A stretch of DNA of 64,000 nucleotides from contig NZ_AP025018.1 in the NCBI RefSeq assembly GCF_019977735.1, positions 8,622,580-8,686,579 on the forward strand. Reading direction: 5' to 3'. This DNA is from Calothrix sp. PCC 7716 (GTDB lineage Bacteria > Cyanobacteriota > Cyanobacteriia > Cyanobacteriales > Nostocaceae). Made by a program: the position numbers and the translations under genes. Numbering within the stretch: the first letter of the stretch is position 1; every line of letters starts with the position of its first letter. Positions 9,601 to 17,203 of this stretch are shown piece after piece. The notes under the pieces are model-generated. The model saw nothing but the letters and a program-made list of their open reading frames with translations, did no database searches and was not told where the DNA came from.

Positions 9601-10365
9601 ATGTTTGATAACGTCTGTAAATTTTTGGCAGAACACTACTCAACTAACTTTGCCAACTGGCTAATAGGGAAAGATATCACTTTCACCCGCCTTGAACCAT
9701 CTGAACTTTCGCTTGAACCAATTAGAGCAGATGCAATTATATTGCTACAAAGCGAGAAAGAAATAATGCACATAGAATTTCAAACTGAACCTAAAAAAAA
9801 GATTCCATTTCGGATGACAGATTATCGTTTACGAGGTCATCGTAGCTTTCCAGAAAAGGAAATGTATCAGTTTGTAATTTATTTGCAAGAAACCTCATCT
9901 GAATTAGTCAAGCAGAATAGTTTTAGCTTGGCTCGAACCTATCACGAGTTCGATGTAATTCGGCTATGGGAGCAAAAAACAAGCTCATTTCTACAGTATC
10001 CTGGTTTATTGCCCTTTGCAGCATTAAGTAAAACCAACGACCGTGCCCAAGTTTTACGACAGGTTGCCCAACAAATCAACCAGATAACAGATGCAACTGC
10101 ACAAAGCAACGTTACAGCATCAGCAGCCATTTTAAGTGGGCTAGTATTAGATAAAGAGTTAATTAGTCGTATCTTGCGGAGTGACATTATGAAAGAGTCT
10201 GTAATTTACCAAGAAATCGAAGCCCAAGGAATGGAAAAAGGTATAACCCAAGGTATTGAACAGGTTGCTTTAAATATGCTTAGACAAGGAATGAGTATTG
10301 ATTTAATTGTGAGTGCTACAGGCTTAACTATTGAAAAAGTACAGCAATTGCAGCGAAATCAATAG
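9601..10365 (+). CDS. Rpn family recombination-promoting nuclease / putative transposase
   Basis: 254 residues from ATG 9601 (MFDNVCKFLAEHYSTNFANW), which matches the family N-terminus; a GTG seven codons upstream is less likely. The PD-(D/E)XK core is visible: SLEPIRADAIILL with the first acidic residue, then HIEFQTEPKKK with the E-x-Q pair. FRMTDYRLRGHRSFP and QFVIYL follow. The C-terminus has a glycine-rich EAQGMEKGITQGIEQ linker and a short helix-turn-helix-like tail. Family role: DNA cleavage linked to RecA-independent recombination or mobility. The 3' end is duplicated just downstream. No GGCGCC site lies inside, which suggests later arrival than its neighbours. Confidence 0.85.
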   Translation: MFDNVCKFLAEHYSTNFANWLIGKDITFTRLEPSELSLEPIRADAIILLQSEKEIMHIEFQTEPKKKIPFRMTDYRLRGHRSFPEKEMYQFVIYLQETSSELVKQNSFSLARTYHEFDVIRLWEQKTSSFLQYPGLLPFAALSKTNDRAQVLRQVAQQINQITDATAQSNVTASAAILSGLVLDKELISRILRSDIMKESVIYQEIEAQGMEKGITQGIEQVALNMLRQGMSIDLIVSATGLTIEKVQQLQRNQ

Positions 10366-10381
10366 TCTAACTTCTAAAACA

Positions 10382-10418
10382 ATAATAAGCGCCCTCCCAA
10401 ATTGAGAGCGCTTATTAT
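10382..10418 (+). terminator. Hairpin terminator after the Rpn gene
   Basis: Stem ATAATAAGCGC / GCGCTTATTAT with a loop that also pairs partly (CCTC/GAG). It lies 16 bases after the stop codon. A diverged copy closes the duplicated 3' fragment at 10644-10681. Confidence 0.65.
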
Positions 10419-10436
10419 CTATATATAGTACCCTGT

Positions 10437-10639
10437 CTTACAGAGTGACCAAAATGAAAGAATCAGTAATTTATCAACAAATCGAAGCGCAAGGAATGGA
10501 AAAAGGTATAGCCCAAGGTATTGAGCAAGTTGCTTTAAATATGCTTCGAGAAGGAATGAGTATTGACTTAATAGTGCGAGTTACAGACTTAACTATTGAG
10601 AAAGTAGAGCAATTGCAAGACAATCAACAATCTAACTAG
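10437..10639 (+). pseudogene. Duplicated 3' end of the Rpn gene (fragment)
   Basis: An open frame of about 64 codons equals the last about 60 residues of the upstream Rpn protein: MKESVIYQ-IEAQGMEKG, then QGIEQVALNML and the SIDLIV...LTIEKV tail, with scattered substitutions (roughly 85% nucleotide identity by eye). The match begins at the GAGTGAC motif shared with about 10179 and extends through the terminator hairpin. It has no nuclease core, so it cannot be an active nuclease. It arose either by local duplication or by recombination with a second family member whose 5' part was lost. Confidence 0.8.
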
Positions 10640-10643
10640 TAAC

Positions 10644-10681
10644 ATAAAGTCAGGCGCCCTCAATTACAGAGAGCGCTTTAT
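10644..10681. terminator. Diverged copy of the Rpn terminator hairpin
   Basis: ATAAAG...GGCGCCCTC / GAGAGCGCTTTAT, the counterpart of the hairpin at 10382-10418. It also separates the fragment from the convergent mbnH gene, whose stop codon is within 5 bases. Confidence 0.55.
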
Positions 10682-10682
10682 A

Positions 10683-11846
10683 TTATGTCCCATGTGGGTC
10701 ACTATAGGCAGGATTTTTAATAAATGATTCGTCGGTTAGGGTTTTTAGAAACTCTACTAAGTCTTGTTTTTCTTGTGAAGTTATTTGGAAACCAGAGACA
10801 AAGTTACTTTTTAGGGGGTTTTTACTTCCTACTCCTGCATACTCACCTGTTTTAATCGTTCGACCTCCTGCTGCATAGTGGTCTATGACTTCTTCGAGTG
10901 TAGCAATACTACCGTCGTGCATGTACGGTGCTGTTAACTCAATATTTCTTAATGTCGGCGCCTTGAAACGTCCCATATCTGATGATTTACGGGTAATTTC
11001 ATGGACTCCTGTATTATTGGGTGGATATGCTCCTTTGCCGTCGATATTATAAAGTCCTGTATTATGAAAAGCTATTTCTTCAAATGCAAGACGCTCGTGT
11101 TTAACAGAGTCACTAAAATTAAAGCCTGAATGACAATGAAAACATTCCATACGTTCACTATTAAATAATGCTTCGCCACGTTTTGCTGCGGTTGATATGG
11201 CAAGTTTCTCTCCACCATAGCGGTAACGGTCATAGGGTGAATTTGCTGAGATTAAACTGCGTTCAAACGATGCAATAGCTTTAGTAATATTTTTAAGATT
11301 TACGTTATCTTTTTCATTGAATGCAGCAGCAAATAACTTTTGGTAATTAGGGTCTTCGCGCAATTTATTTAATACTTGTTTGTCTTTACCCGATAAACCT
11401 AATTCTACAGGACGTTCGCCAAACATAGGCACTAATGCTTGTACTTCAAGCTTTTTCATACCTGGATGTGCCCAAGTCAGTACAGAACTATAAGCGATAT
11501 TGGCTAAACTCATGGAACTACGGGGATGTTTTTCTCCGGTTGCTCCTACTGAAACAGGTTTGGGGTCTGAAAATGCCACTCCTTGAATATGGCACGAAGC
11601 ACACGAAAATTCGCCAGTTACAGAAAGGCGCCTTTCATAAAATAAGTGTCTACCAAGTTCTACTTTTTCTTTTGTCATAGGGTTATCAGCAGGCACAATT
11701 GGTTTTGGCATCCAAGCTGGAATATCCCAGACATAATCATTATTCGGGATAGGCGCCGATAATGCTTGACTCAAACCAATTGATAAACAGCAGGTCAGTG
11801 CGAAAACCACTGTTAAACCAAACCAGCGTTTCCACTTATAAAGCAT
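10683..11846 (-). CDS. mbnH: MbnH-like di-heme enzyme of the 'metallo-mystery pair'
   Basis: 387 residues. An N-terminal signal peptide (about 1-30) exports it to the periplasm. Two c-type heme motifs, CASCH at 82-86 and CFHCH at 235-239, mark the bacterial di-heme peroxidase/MauG superfamily. The subfamily is shown by PMFGERPVELGL, SFERSLISANSPYDRY, HNTGLYNIDGKGAYP and RFKAPTLRNIELTAPYMHDG. In Methylosinus, MbnH oxidises a tryptophan of its partner MbnP to kynurenine, which builds a copper site. Here the gene lies 5 bases after mbnP on the same strand, so the two are almost surely co-transcribed. The pair is best known from methanotrophs and other proteobacteria. Confidence 0.9.
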   Translation of the reverse strand: MLYKWKRWFGLTVVFALTCCLSIGLSQALSAPIPNNDYVWDIPAWMPKPIVPADNPMTKEKVELGRHLFYERRLSVTGEFSCASCHIQGVAFSDPKPVSVGATGEKHPRSSMSLANIAYSSVLTWAHPGMKKLEVQALVPMFGERPVELGLSGKDKQVLNKLREDPNYQKLFAAAFNEKDNVNLKNITKAIASFERSLISANSPYDRYRYGGEKLAISTAAKRGEALFNSERMECFHCHSGFNFSDSVKHERLAFEEIAFHNTGLYNIDGKGAYPPNNTGVHEITRKSSDMGRFKAPTLRNIELTAPYMHDGSIATLEEVIDHYAAGGRTIKTGEYAGVGSKNPLKSNFVSGFQITSQEKQDLVEFLKTLTDESFIKNPAYSDPHGT

Positions 11847-11851
11847 GTGTA

Positions 11852-12748
11852 TTACTTTACGCTAAAAAATGTTTGTTTAGGAGTTTTACCACCAAAAGAT
11901 ATCCCAAAATTTTTCATTACGCCAGTACAGTCTTTGTCATTGGGTTCTGACATACACCCAGGCGCCGTTCCAGGTTGGTTATAACTCAAATCTACATTCG
12001 CCAAGAGTTTTGCAATATCAGCAACAATTACATTTTTATTTGGGTCAAAGTTATTCAATGTGATAGTTGATTTGTTAGGATTGCTACATGCCGTTGTGGG
12101 TTTTTGACTAGTTGTTTCAGCTTGACAACCTGTACTGCCTAAATGAATGAGAAAGCCCTGAGATTTAGCCATTTCATCATGAACGTGTTGCTTTTGACCT
12201 GTGGAAGTTAGTCGAGAAGTAAAATCAATGCGAGCAAATTTGTAACCAAACTGCCAATTCCACCATAATGATGTCAGGTTTAAAGGAGAAGGCGCCTGCG
12301 TCGAGTCTTCATGGTTAAGATTTTGTGGAACACCAAGAGAAAATCTTACAGCTTTGTATTTTCCTTTGGGAACCGTGCCAATAACATCAGTGCGCGTCTC
12401 AACTGTACCATTCACACAGGCGCCTGTCTTATTCTCAAAGTCGATTAATGCCACATTTTGATATTGCCATTTACCATCTTGGGCAAGAGTTAGGGGAACA
12501 ACTTTACCCTGTGCATCAATTAAAGAAACATCATAAACGTAAAAACGAAAGTCTAGAGGAGTCACAGTAGTCGCAGCTTTGCCCAGTTTGTAATTACGAC
12601 CGCAAGCAAAAGCTTGATTATTAACTTTACCAGTAAATTTAATTGTCACCTGTTGAGCAGCATTAGTTTGTTGAGAGTAAGCTGTACCTGAAAACACAAT
12701 ACTTCCTAAAGTCAAAGCAACCGCTAAATATTTTAATGATAATTTCAT
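11852..12748 (-). CDS. mbnP: MbnP-like copper-binding periplasmic protein
   Basis: 298 residues with a signal peptide (about 1-26, cleavage after SGTAYS). Family landmarks run in order: FACGRNY, LDFRFYVYDVSLID, VALIDFENKTGAC, VPKGKYKAVRFSLGVPQNLNH, APSPLNLTSLWWNWQFGYKF, HLGSTGCQ, FDPNK and PGCM. The Trp cluster at 162, 163 and 165 holds the likely target for conversion to kynurenine by the partner enzyme, by analogy with Methylosinus MbnP. Paired cysteines suggest disulfides. It is the first gene of the mbnPH unit; the promoter must lie in the 280 bases to 13026. The role, periplasmic copper binding, is known only for distant relatives. Confidence 0.9.
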   Translation of the reverse strand: MKLSLKYLAVALTLGSIVFSGTAYSQQTNAAQQVTIKFTGKVNNQAFACGRNYKLGKAATTVTPLDFRFYVYDVSLIDAQGKVVPLTLAQDGKWQYQNVALIDFENKTGACVNGTVETRTDVIGTVPKGKYKAVRFSLGVPQNLNHEDSTQAPSPLNLTSLWWNWQFGYKFARIDFTSRLTSTGQKQHVHDEMAKSQGFLIHLGSTGCQAETTSQKPTTACSNPNKSTITLNNFDPNKNVIVADIAKLLANVDLSYNQPGTAPGCMSEPNDKDCTGVMKNFGISFGGKTPKQTFFSVK

Positions 12749-12757
12749 AATTCAAAT

Positions 12758-12783
12758 GTCATGCTGAACGTAGTGAAGCATCT
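12758..12783. repeat. Dispersed GTCATGCTGAACG repeat, single arm
   Basis: Motif GTCATGCTGAACG...AGTGAAGCATCT just upstream of mbnP. Two-armed copies are at 35767-35840, 47630-47740 and 61806-61894; a related inner repeat lies in the MITE at 32576-32738. Confidence 0.8.
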
Positions 12784-12942
12784 TTCGACTATTCTTAAGC
12801 TTCACATTATACCCTAATATAACCGTAAATACTCTACATTAAGCGTTGCAATAAAAGCTACTAGTGGTTCATGTCATTAATTTTGATATGTTGGGTAGCG
12901 TGACGCACCTTAAAGAGCGGGTGGTGTGTGAAAGCATTATGG

Positions 12943-12970
12943 TTGACATATCCAACTAATTGAGTATAAA
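12943..12970 (+). promoter_or_regulatory. Strong sigma-70-type promoter for the alpha-beta-barrel gene
   Basis: A consensus -35 box TTGACA (12943-12948) and TATAAA -10 box (12965-12970) are separated by 16 bases. Transcription would start near 12977, immediately before a long palindrome. One AATTGAGTA half-site overlaps the spacer and -10 box. Confidence 0.75.
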
Positions 12971-13000
12971 TTAGAGAGAGTACTCAATTAATTGAGTACT
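12957..13000. promoter_or_regulatory. Operator: perfect 22-bp palindrome plus extra half-site
   Basis: A perfect palindrome fills 12979-13000 with half-site AGTACTCAATT. A third half-site, TAATTGAGTA, lies at 12957-12966 over the -10 region. Spanning the presumed transcription start, it would let a dimeric repressor (TetR-, MarR- or HxlR-like by size) block a strong promoter. No regulator gene is adjacent, so the controlling protein must be elsewhere. Confidence 0.7.
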
Positions 13001-13026
13001 GTTAAGCATTTTTGAGAGAAATCATC

Positions 13027-13413
13027 ATGTTGAAATCTTCGCTCTATCAAATCCAACTACCTGAAAATCCAAGCGCAGTTGTTTTTGTAAATGGCATGAT
13101 TGCTCGCGATAGGTCTGGCTTTCTGTGGTTGTGGCGCCATCTCAACAGCATTCGTAAATCAACTCTTAAAGCACCAGGTTGTATCCAAGTCAAAGCGGGA
13201 ATTTGTGGCGCCAAAGAAATCATTATGGTGAGCTACTGGGAATCTGAGCAGCATTTGATGGACTTTTTCCGAGGTACTGCCCATCGTCAGATGATGCAAT
13301 TTAACACCCGTCATCCCGACAGTCTTTGTCTTTATAATGAGATGTACTATCCTGTCAAAAATGGAAAATATAGTCATGAACCACAGGGAATGGCAATGGT
13401 CTACGGACTTTAA
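13027..13413 (+). CDS. Small alpha-beta-barrel protein, antibiotic-monooxygenase-like
   Basis: 128 residues from ATG 13027, chosen for the GAGAG 8 bases upstream; a TTG start 15 bases earlier is unlikely. The pattern fits the dimeric alpha-beta-barrel (ABM/DUF4188-like) fold: AVVFVNGMIARD strand, FLWLWRHLNSIRKS helix, CIQVKAGICGAKEIIMVSYW strands, then SEQHLMDFFRG helix and NTRHPDSLCLYNEMYYP. Members include small monooxygenases and heme-degrading or sensing proteins; no catalytic residue can be assigned. Tight control by the upstream promoter-operator suggests an inducible response to a small molecule or oxidant, which is inference. Confidence 0.65.
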   Translation: MLKSSLYQIQLPENPSAVVFVNGMIARDRSGFLWLWRHLNSIRKSTLKAPGCIQVKAGICGAKEIIMVSYWESEQHLMDFFRGTAHRQMMQFNTRHPDSLCLYNEMYYPVKNGKYSHEPQGMAMVYGL

Positions 13414-13443
13414 ATGATGACGAATAGTTCATAACAAATCACT

Positions 13444-13472
13444 CATCCGTTACATCCGTTGTATCCGTTGCC
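13444..13472. repeat. CGGATGTAA-type short tandem repeat
   Basis: Three near-copies of TCCGTTACA on this strand, closing with CCGTTGCC. It is one of six such loci in the window (19125, 26066, 35851, 46676, 46747), all intergenic and all bounded on one side by GGCAA/TTGCC. Confidence 0.85.
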
Positions 13473-13602
13473 ATTTTGTCAACTCTCAACCGACTTAAAA
13501 ATAAAAGTCTACAAGCAATTATAAGTCTCTCGCAGTACTAATGTTTTTATAAATTAAAAGCTTTACTCTGAAATATGGAGTTTTCTATAAACAATTGATG
13601 CT

Positions 13603-15321
13603 GTGAACGAAGACGAATTTATCGAGCAGATTCAGGATGTACAAAGGCGTGTGGCAGAACTGAGACGTGATGCTAAAGATTTGCCTTTACCGCAAAAGAG
13701 TAGGTTGACTGAATCTTTGGAGCGGTTGACTAATGCTTTGCGAGATTTACAAGTTGCTGAGGAAGCTATACGTTTATTGCTTTCTGCTGTTCAGCAATCT
13801 AGAGATTCTATAGTTATTACTACCGCATTATTAGACCATCCGGGGCCAGAAATTGTTTATGTGAATCCGGCATTTACTGAGATGACAGGTTACGGTACAG
13901 AAGAAGTACTTGGTAAAACTCCACGTTTACTCCAAGGCGCCAATACAGATAAAAAATTACTCAACGATTTGCGTTGGCATTTACGTGAGGGTCAACCTTT
14001 TCATGGTGAAGCAATTAATTATCACAAAGATGGTACTGAATTTTTTGTGGAGTGGAATATTACACCAATTCGCAATGTAAATAATACAATTACACATTAT
14101 GTAGCCATACAGCGTGATATTACCGAGCGCAAGGTTTCAGAGCAAGAACGAGAAAAATCACTTAGTCAAGAGCAAAAAAATCGAGCCGGCGCAGAAGCTG
14201 CAAATAGAGCTAAAGATGAGTTTTTAGCAACGCTTTCCCATGAACTTAGAACTCCTTTGACTCCTATTCTTGGTTGGTCGAAGGTACTGCAAATGAAACA
14301 ACTTCCTGAAGCTAAAGTAAAAGAAGCTTTAGCACAAATTGAAGAAAATGCTAGACGACAAGCGCAATTAGTTGATGATTTACTTGATGTATCACGTATT
14401 ACTCAGGGTAAATTAACATTGAGTTTAAGTTCGGTTCCACTTGTGGCGCCAATTAATGCAGCATTAGAAACGGTACGTCTCGCAGCACAAGCAAAATCAA
14501 TTCATATCGAAACAATTTTGGATACAAGCATTCCAGTAGTAATAGGAGATATTGGTAGACTTCAACAAGTAGTGTGGAACATACTTTCTAATGCAATTAA
14601 ATTTACCCCCGAAAACGGTAATATCATGGTTAAGCTAGAACGAGTTGACCATCATGCAATAATTACTGTTAGCGATACGGGTAGAGGTATTAATCCAGAA
14701 TTTATAAGATATATATTTGATAGATTTCGTCAAGAAGATAATTCTATAACAAGAGAATTTGGTGGTTTAGGGTTAGGATTATCGTTATCACGGCAATTAG
14801 TCGAAGCGCACGGTGGTACAATTACCGCTAGCAGTCCTGGTGTTGGGCAGGGTGCGATTTTTACAATCACACTACCTTTGATGATAGACGCAATTCATAA
14901 TGATTCATCAGATACGACAAATCAGACTCAAGAACAAGTTAATCTAAAAGAAACGCGCGTGATAGTCGTCGAAGATGAAACCGCAGCTTTAGAGTTTATT
15001 TCTTTTATTCTCGAAGAAGAAGGCGCCGTTGTCACTCCTGTAGCTTCAGCTAAAGCAGCACTTGCAGTACTGAAAAAATATCAGTTTGATGTATTAGTAT
15101 GCGATATTGGACTACAAGAAACAGACGGATATACATTAATACGACGTATCCGTGCGTTATCGGAAAAACAAAATCGTAACATTAAAGCAATTGCTCTAAC
15201 AGCTTATGCAAGTGAAGCAAACAAAGAACAAGCAATAAATGCAGGTTTTCAGATGCACATAGCCAAACCTTTTGAACCAAGCGATTTAATTGCCGCAATT
15301 GCCCAATTATTCAAAATGTAA
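13603..15321 (+). CDS. Hybrid sensor histidine kinase (PAS-HisKA-HATPase-REC)
   Basis: 572 residues from GTG 13603. A coiled-coil start (1-60) leads into a PAS domain (about 62-175: IVYVNPAFTEMTGYGTEEVLG, then RLLQGANTD). It is LOV-like in outline but has Leu where the photoactive Cys of NCRFLQG would be. HisKA follows with His213 in LSHELRTPL, then an HATPase_c domain (N-box NILSNAIKFTP, G-boxes DTGRGI and GGLGLGLSL). A C-terminal receiver domain (about 450-570) has acceptor Asp near 501 in VLVCDIGL. It is cytoplasmic with no membrane segment. No partner regulator is adjacent, so output may go by phosphorelay. Confidence 0.93.
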   Translation: MNEDEFIEQIQDVQRRVAELRRDAKDLPLPQKSRLTESLERLTNALRDLQVAEEAIRLLLSAVQQSRDSIVITTALLDHPGPEIVYVNPAFTEMTGYGTEEVLGKTPRLLQGANTDKKLLNDLRWHLREGQPFHGEAINYHKDGTEFFVEWNITPIRNVNNTITHYVAIQRDITERKVSEQEREKSLSQEQKNRAGAEAANRAKDEFLATLSHELRTPLTPILGWSKVLQMKQLPEAKVKEALAQIEENARRQAQLVDDLLDVSRITQGKLTLSLSSVPLVAPINAALETVRLAAQAKSIHIETILDTSIPVVIGDIGRLQQVVWNILSNAIKFTPENGNIMVKLERVDHHAIITVSDTGRGINPEFIRYIFDRFRQEDNSITREFGGLGLGLSLSRQLVEAHGGTITASSPGVGQGAIFTITLPLMIDAIHNDSSDTTNQTQEQVNLKETRVIVVEDETAALEFISFILEEEGAVVTPVASAKAALAVLKKYQFDVLVCDIGLQETDGYTLIRRIRALSEKQNRNIKAIALTAYASEANKEQAINAGFQMHIAKPFEPSDLIAAIAQLFKM

Positions 15322-15341
15322 GGTGGGCACAGCCCACCATA
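15322..15341 (+). terminator. Hairpin after the histidine kinase gene
   Basis: GGTGGGC-ACA-GCCCACC starts right after the stop codon and is followed by a run of TATA. It is the same stem as the terminator at 8369, so it is both terminator and dispersed repeat. Confidence 0.6.
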
Positions 15342-15424
15342 CATACATATATATATATATACAAACAATTAAGCCTAGTCAGAGGTGACTAAGCTTAATG
15401 TCGATTTAAATGATTCAAACTAGT

Positions 15425-15538
15425 TTACTTTGAGATTACTTGAACAGTTAACAAATAAGGGTTTACATTGCGAACAAACTCAGCATTTTTTTGTTTTTCC
15501 GCTTTGGGATTTGGTTTGCTATCTAACGCTGATAGCAT
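15425..15538 (-). CDS. Possible 37-residue peptide in an intergenic region
   Basis: A frame reading MLSALDSKPNPKAEKQ and ending NPYLLTVQVISK. It has no clear ribosome-binding site and no recognised family. It is the only sizeable open frame in the 467 bases between the histidine kinase and the nucleoside transporter. It could be a small gene, the end of a decayed gene, or chance. The rest of the gap holds a short TA repeat, the hairpin at 15322 and the paired repeat at 15721. Confidence 0.2.
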   Translation of the reverse strand: MLSALDSKPNPKAEKQKNAEFVRNVNPYLLTVQVISK

Positions 15539-15720
15539 CACCACATTTAAATTATGCTGAACATTTGTTTTAGGCTACCGACCGGAGACACCTTGTCTTG
15601 AAGCCTTTTGATTTGGTTTGTGCCTTGTTTGGTGTCTTGATATTAATTTAGCACCACTAAAACAAGTGATATCTGTTTTTAACCTTTATTTACAACTGTT
15701 AAAGTTTCGCAATATATTAT

Positions 15721-15788
15721 AAGAAACCGGGTTTCTACGATAAATCATCGTTTTCACGAATAGATATAAATAAGAAACCCGGTTTCTA
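15721..15788. repeat. Paired GAAACCGGGTTTC repeats, possible terminator for nupC
   Basis: Two copies of AGAAACC(C)GGGTTTCT at 15722-15736 and 15772-15787, each a near-palindrome, together able to form a longer stem. The second copy ends 1-2 bases from the nupC stop codon. It belongs to a family also at 19235, 29252, 53209 and 61087. Confidence 0.75.
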
Positions 15789-16997
15789 TCAAATCAACAT
15801 TCCAGCAATTGCGGCAGTAATAAAACTAGCCAATAACCCGCCTATCATAGATTTAACACCCATACGCGCTAAATCATGCTGACGGTGTGGCGCCATTCCA
15901 GTAATACCACCAATGGTGATACCAATAGAACCAATATTGGCGAAGTTACACAAAGCGTAGGTAGCGATAATAATGCCACGCTCAGATATTTGCTTTTTTT
16001 CAATAACTGTTTTTAAGTCTAAAAAAGCGATAAACTCGTTTAAAATCGTCTTTTTACCTAACAAAGCTCCCACTTGCATACAATCAGATAGCGGTACTCC
16101 CATTAAAAACGCGAAGGGCGCCATTACAAATGATAAAATCCATTCCAGTGATAGCTGTGGCAATAGTACCCGCGCTCCTATCCATCCGAGTAAAGCATTA
16201 ACAACGGCGAGTAAACCTAAAAATGCGATAATCATTACACCAACGTTGACAGCTAACTTAACGCCATCAATTGCACCAGTTGTTGCTGCATCAATTGCAT
16301 TCACATAATTAGTCTTCACATCCATTTTGACGTTGCCCGCTGTTTCGGAAAGCTCAGTCTCTGGATAAAGTATCTTTGCTACAACCAATGCAGTTGGTGC
16401 TGTCATAAAAAATGCTGCTATGAGATGCTCTGCTGGTACACCAAACGATAAATAGGCGCCTAAAACCCCTCCTGCAACAGTTGCAAACCCCCCTGTCATC
16501 ACCGCAAATAATTCTGATTGTGTCATGTTTGCGACATAAGGCTTGACTATAAGTGGTGATTCAGTTGGTCCCAAGAATATATTGCCAGCAGTCGATAATG
16601 ACTCGGCACCGGAGGTTTGCATCGTTTTCATCATCACCCACGCCAAACCATTAACGACCCATTGCAAAATACCGTAGTGATATAAAATACTAATAAATGC
16701 TGAGAAAAATATGATAGTAGGAAGTATCTGGAATGCAAATAAATGGTCTTTATAACTGTCACCGAATACAAACTTGGCGCCGACATCAGAATATGACAGA
16801 AAATTTGAGACAATATCACCAAGGGATTTGAAGACTCTTAAACCCCAAGGAGTCTTGAGAATTAGTAGTGCAAATCCAAATTCAAGTCCTAAACCCCAAG
16901 CAATAGTACGCCAACGTATCGCCTTACGATTAACTGAAAGGGCATAAGATATACCAATAAATACTACGATACCAATTAACGAAATGCCACGCTCCAT
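15789..16997 (-). CDS. nupC: Concentrative nucleoside transporter, NupC/CNT family
   Basis: 402 residues, standard CNT length. N-terminal helices are followed by the conserved core: GNIFLGPTESPLIVKPYV, GGFATVAGGVLGAYLSFGVP, then the gate region ALVVAKILYPE, IGITIGGITGMAPHR and a final helix. These are the nucleoside- and cation-binding helix pairs of the family, which import nucleosides with Na+ or H+ into the cytoplasm. The gene stands alone. The second GAAACC repeat sits at its stop codon. Confidence 0.92.
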   Translation of the reverse strand: MERGISLIGIVVFIGISYALSVNRKAIRWRTIAWGLGLEFGFALLILKTPWGLRVFKSLGDIVSNFLSYSDVGAKFVFGDSYKDHLFAFQILPTIIFFSAFISILYHYGILQWVVNGLAWVMMKTMQTSGAESLSTAGNIFLGPTESPLIVKPYVANMTQSELFAVMTGGFATVAGGVLGAYLSFGVPAEHLIAAFFMTAPTALVVAKILYPETELSETAGNVKMDVKTNYVNAIDAATTGAIDGVKLAVNVGVMIIAFLGLLAVVNALLGWIGARVLLPQLSLEWILSFVMAPFAFLMGVPLSDCMQVGALLGKKTILNEFIAFLDLKTVIEKKQISERGIIIATYALCNFANIGSIGITIGGITGMAPHRQHDLARMGVKSMIGGLLASFITAAIAGMLI

Positions 16998-17109
16998 AAT
17001 AACTCTCTAATTGCAACCCCTAAGACTCTAAGCTATAAAGGATACATCAATTGCGTTCAATGTTACGAAATAAACTATATATACTGGTTGTTGGGTTCCG
17101 TTCCTCCAA

Positions 17110-17152
17110 CGTCACTTCACTCAACGGGGGAAACCCCCGCACGTGAGTGACT
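17110..17152. repeat. Dispersed hairpin repeat, intergenic copy
   Basis: GTCACTTCAC...AACGGGGGAAACCCCCGCAC...GTGAGTGAC, the same centre as the copy inside the DUF2157 gene at 2655-2728 but with different matching arms. Arm sequences differ between copies while arm pairing is kept, pointing to selection on, or creation of, a hairpin. Confidence 0.8.
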
Positions 17153-17203
17153 CCCCAACCTACTATCACCTAAAATAAATAGAAGCTGAATAGGGACAGG
17201 GTA

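Noticed and set aside
13603-15321. LOV photoreceptor assignment of the PAS domain
   Set aside because: The photoactive cysteine of the NCRFLQG motif is absent (RLLQG preceded by Pro).
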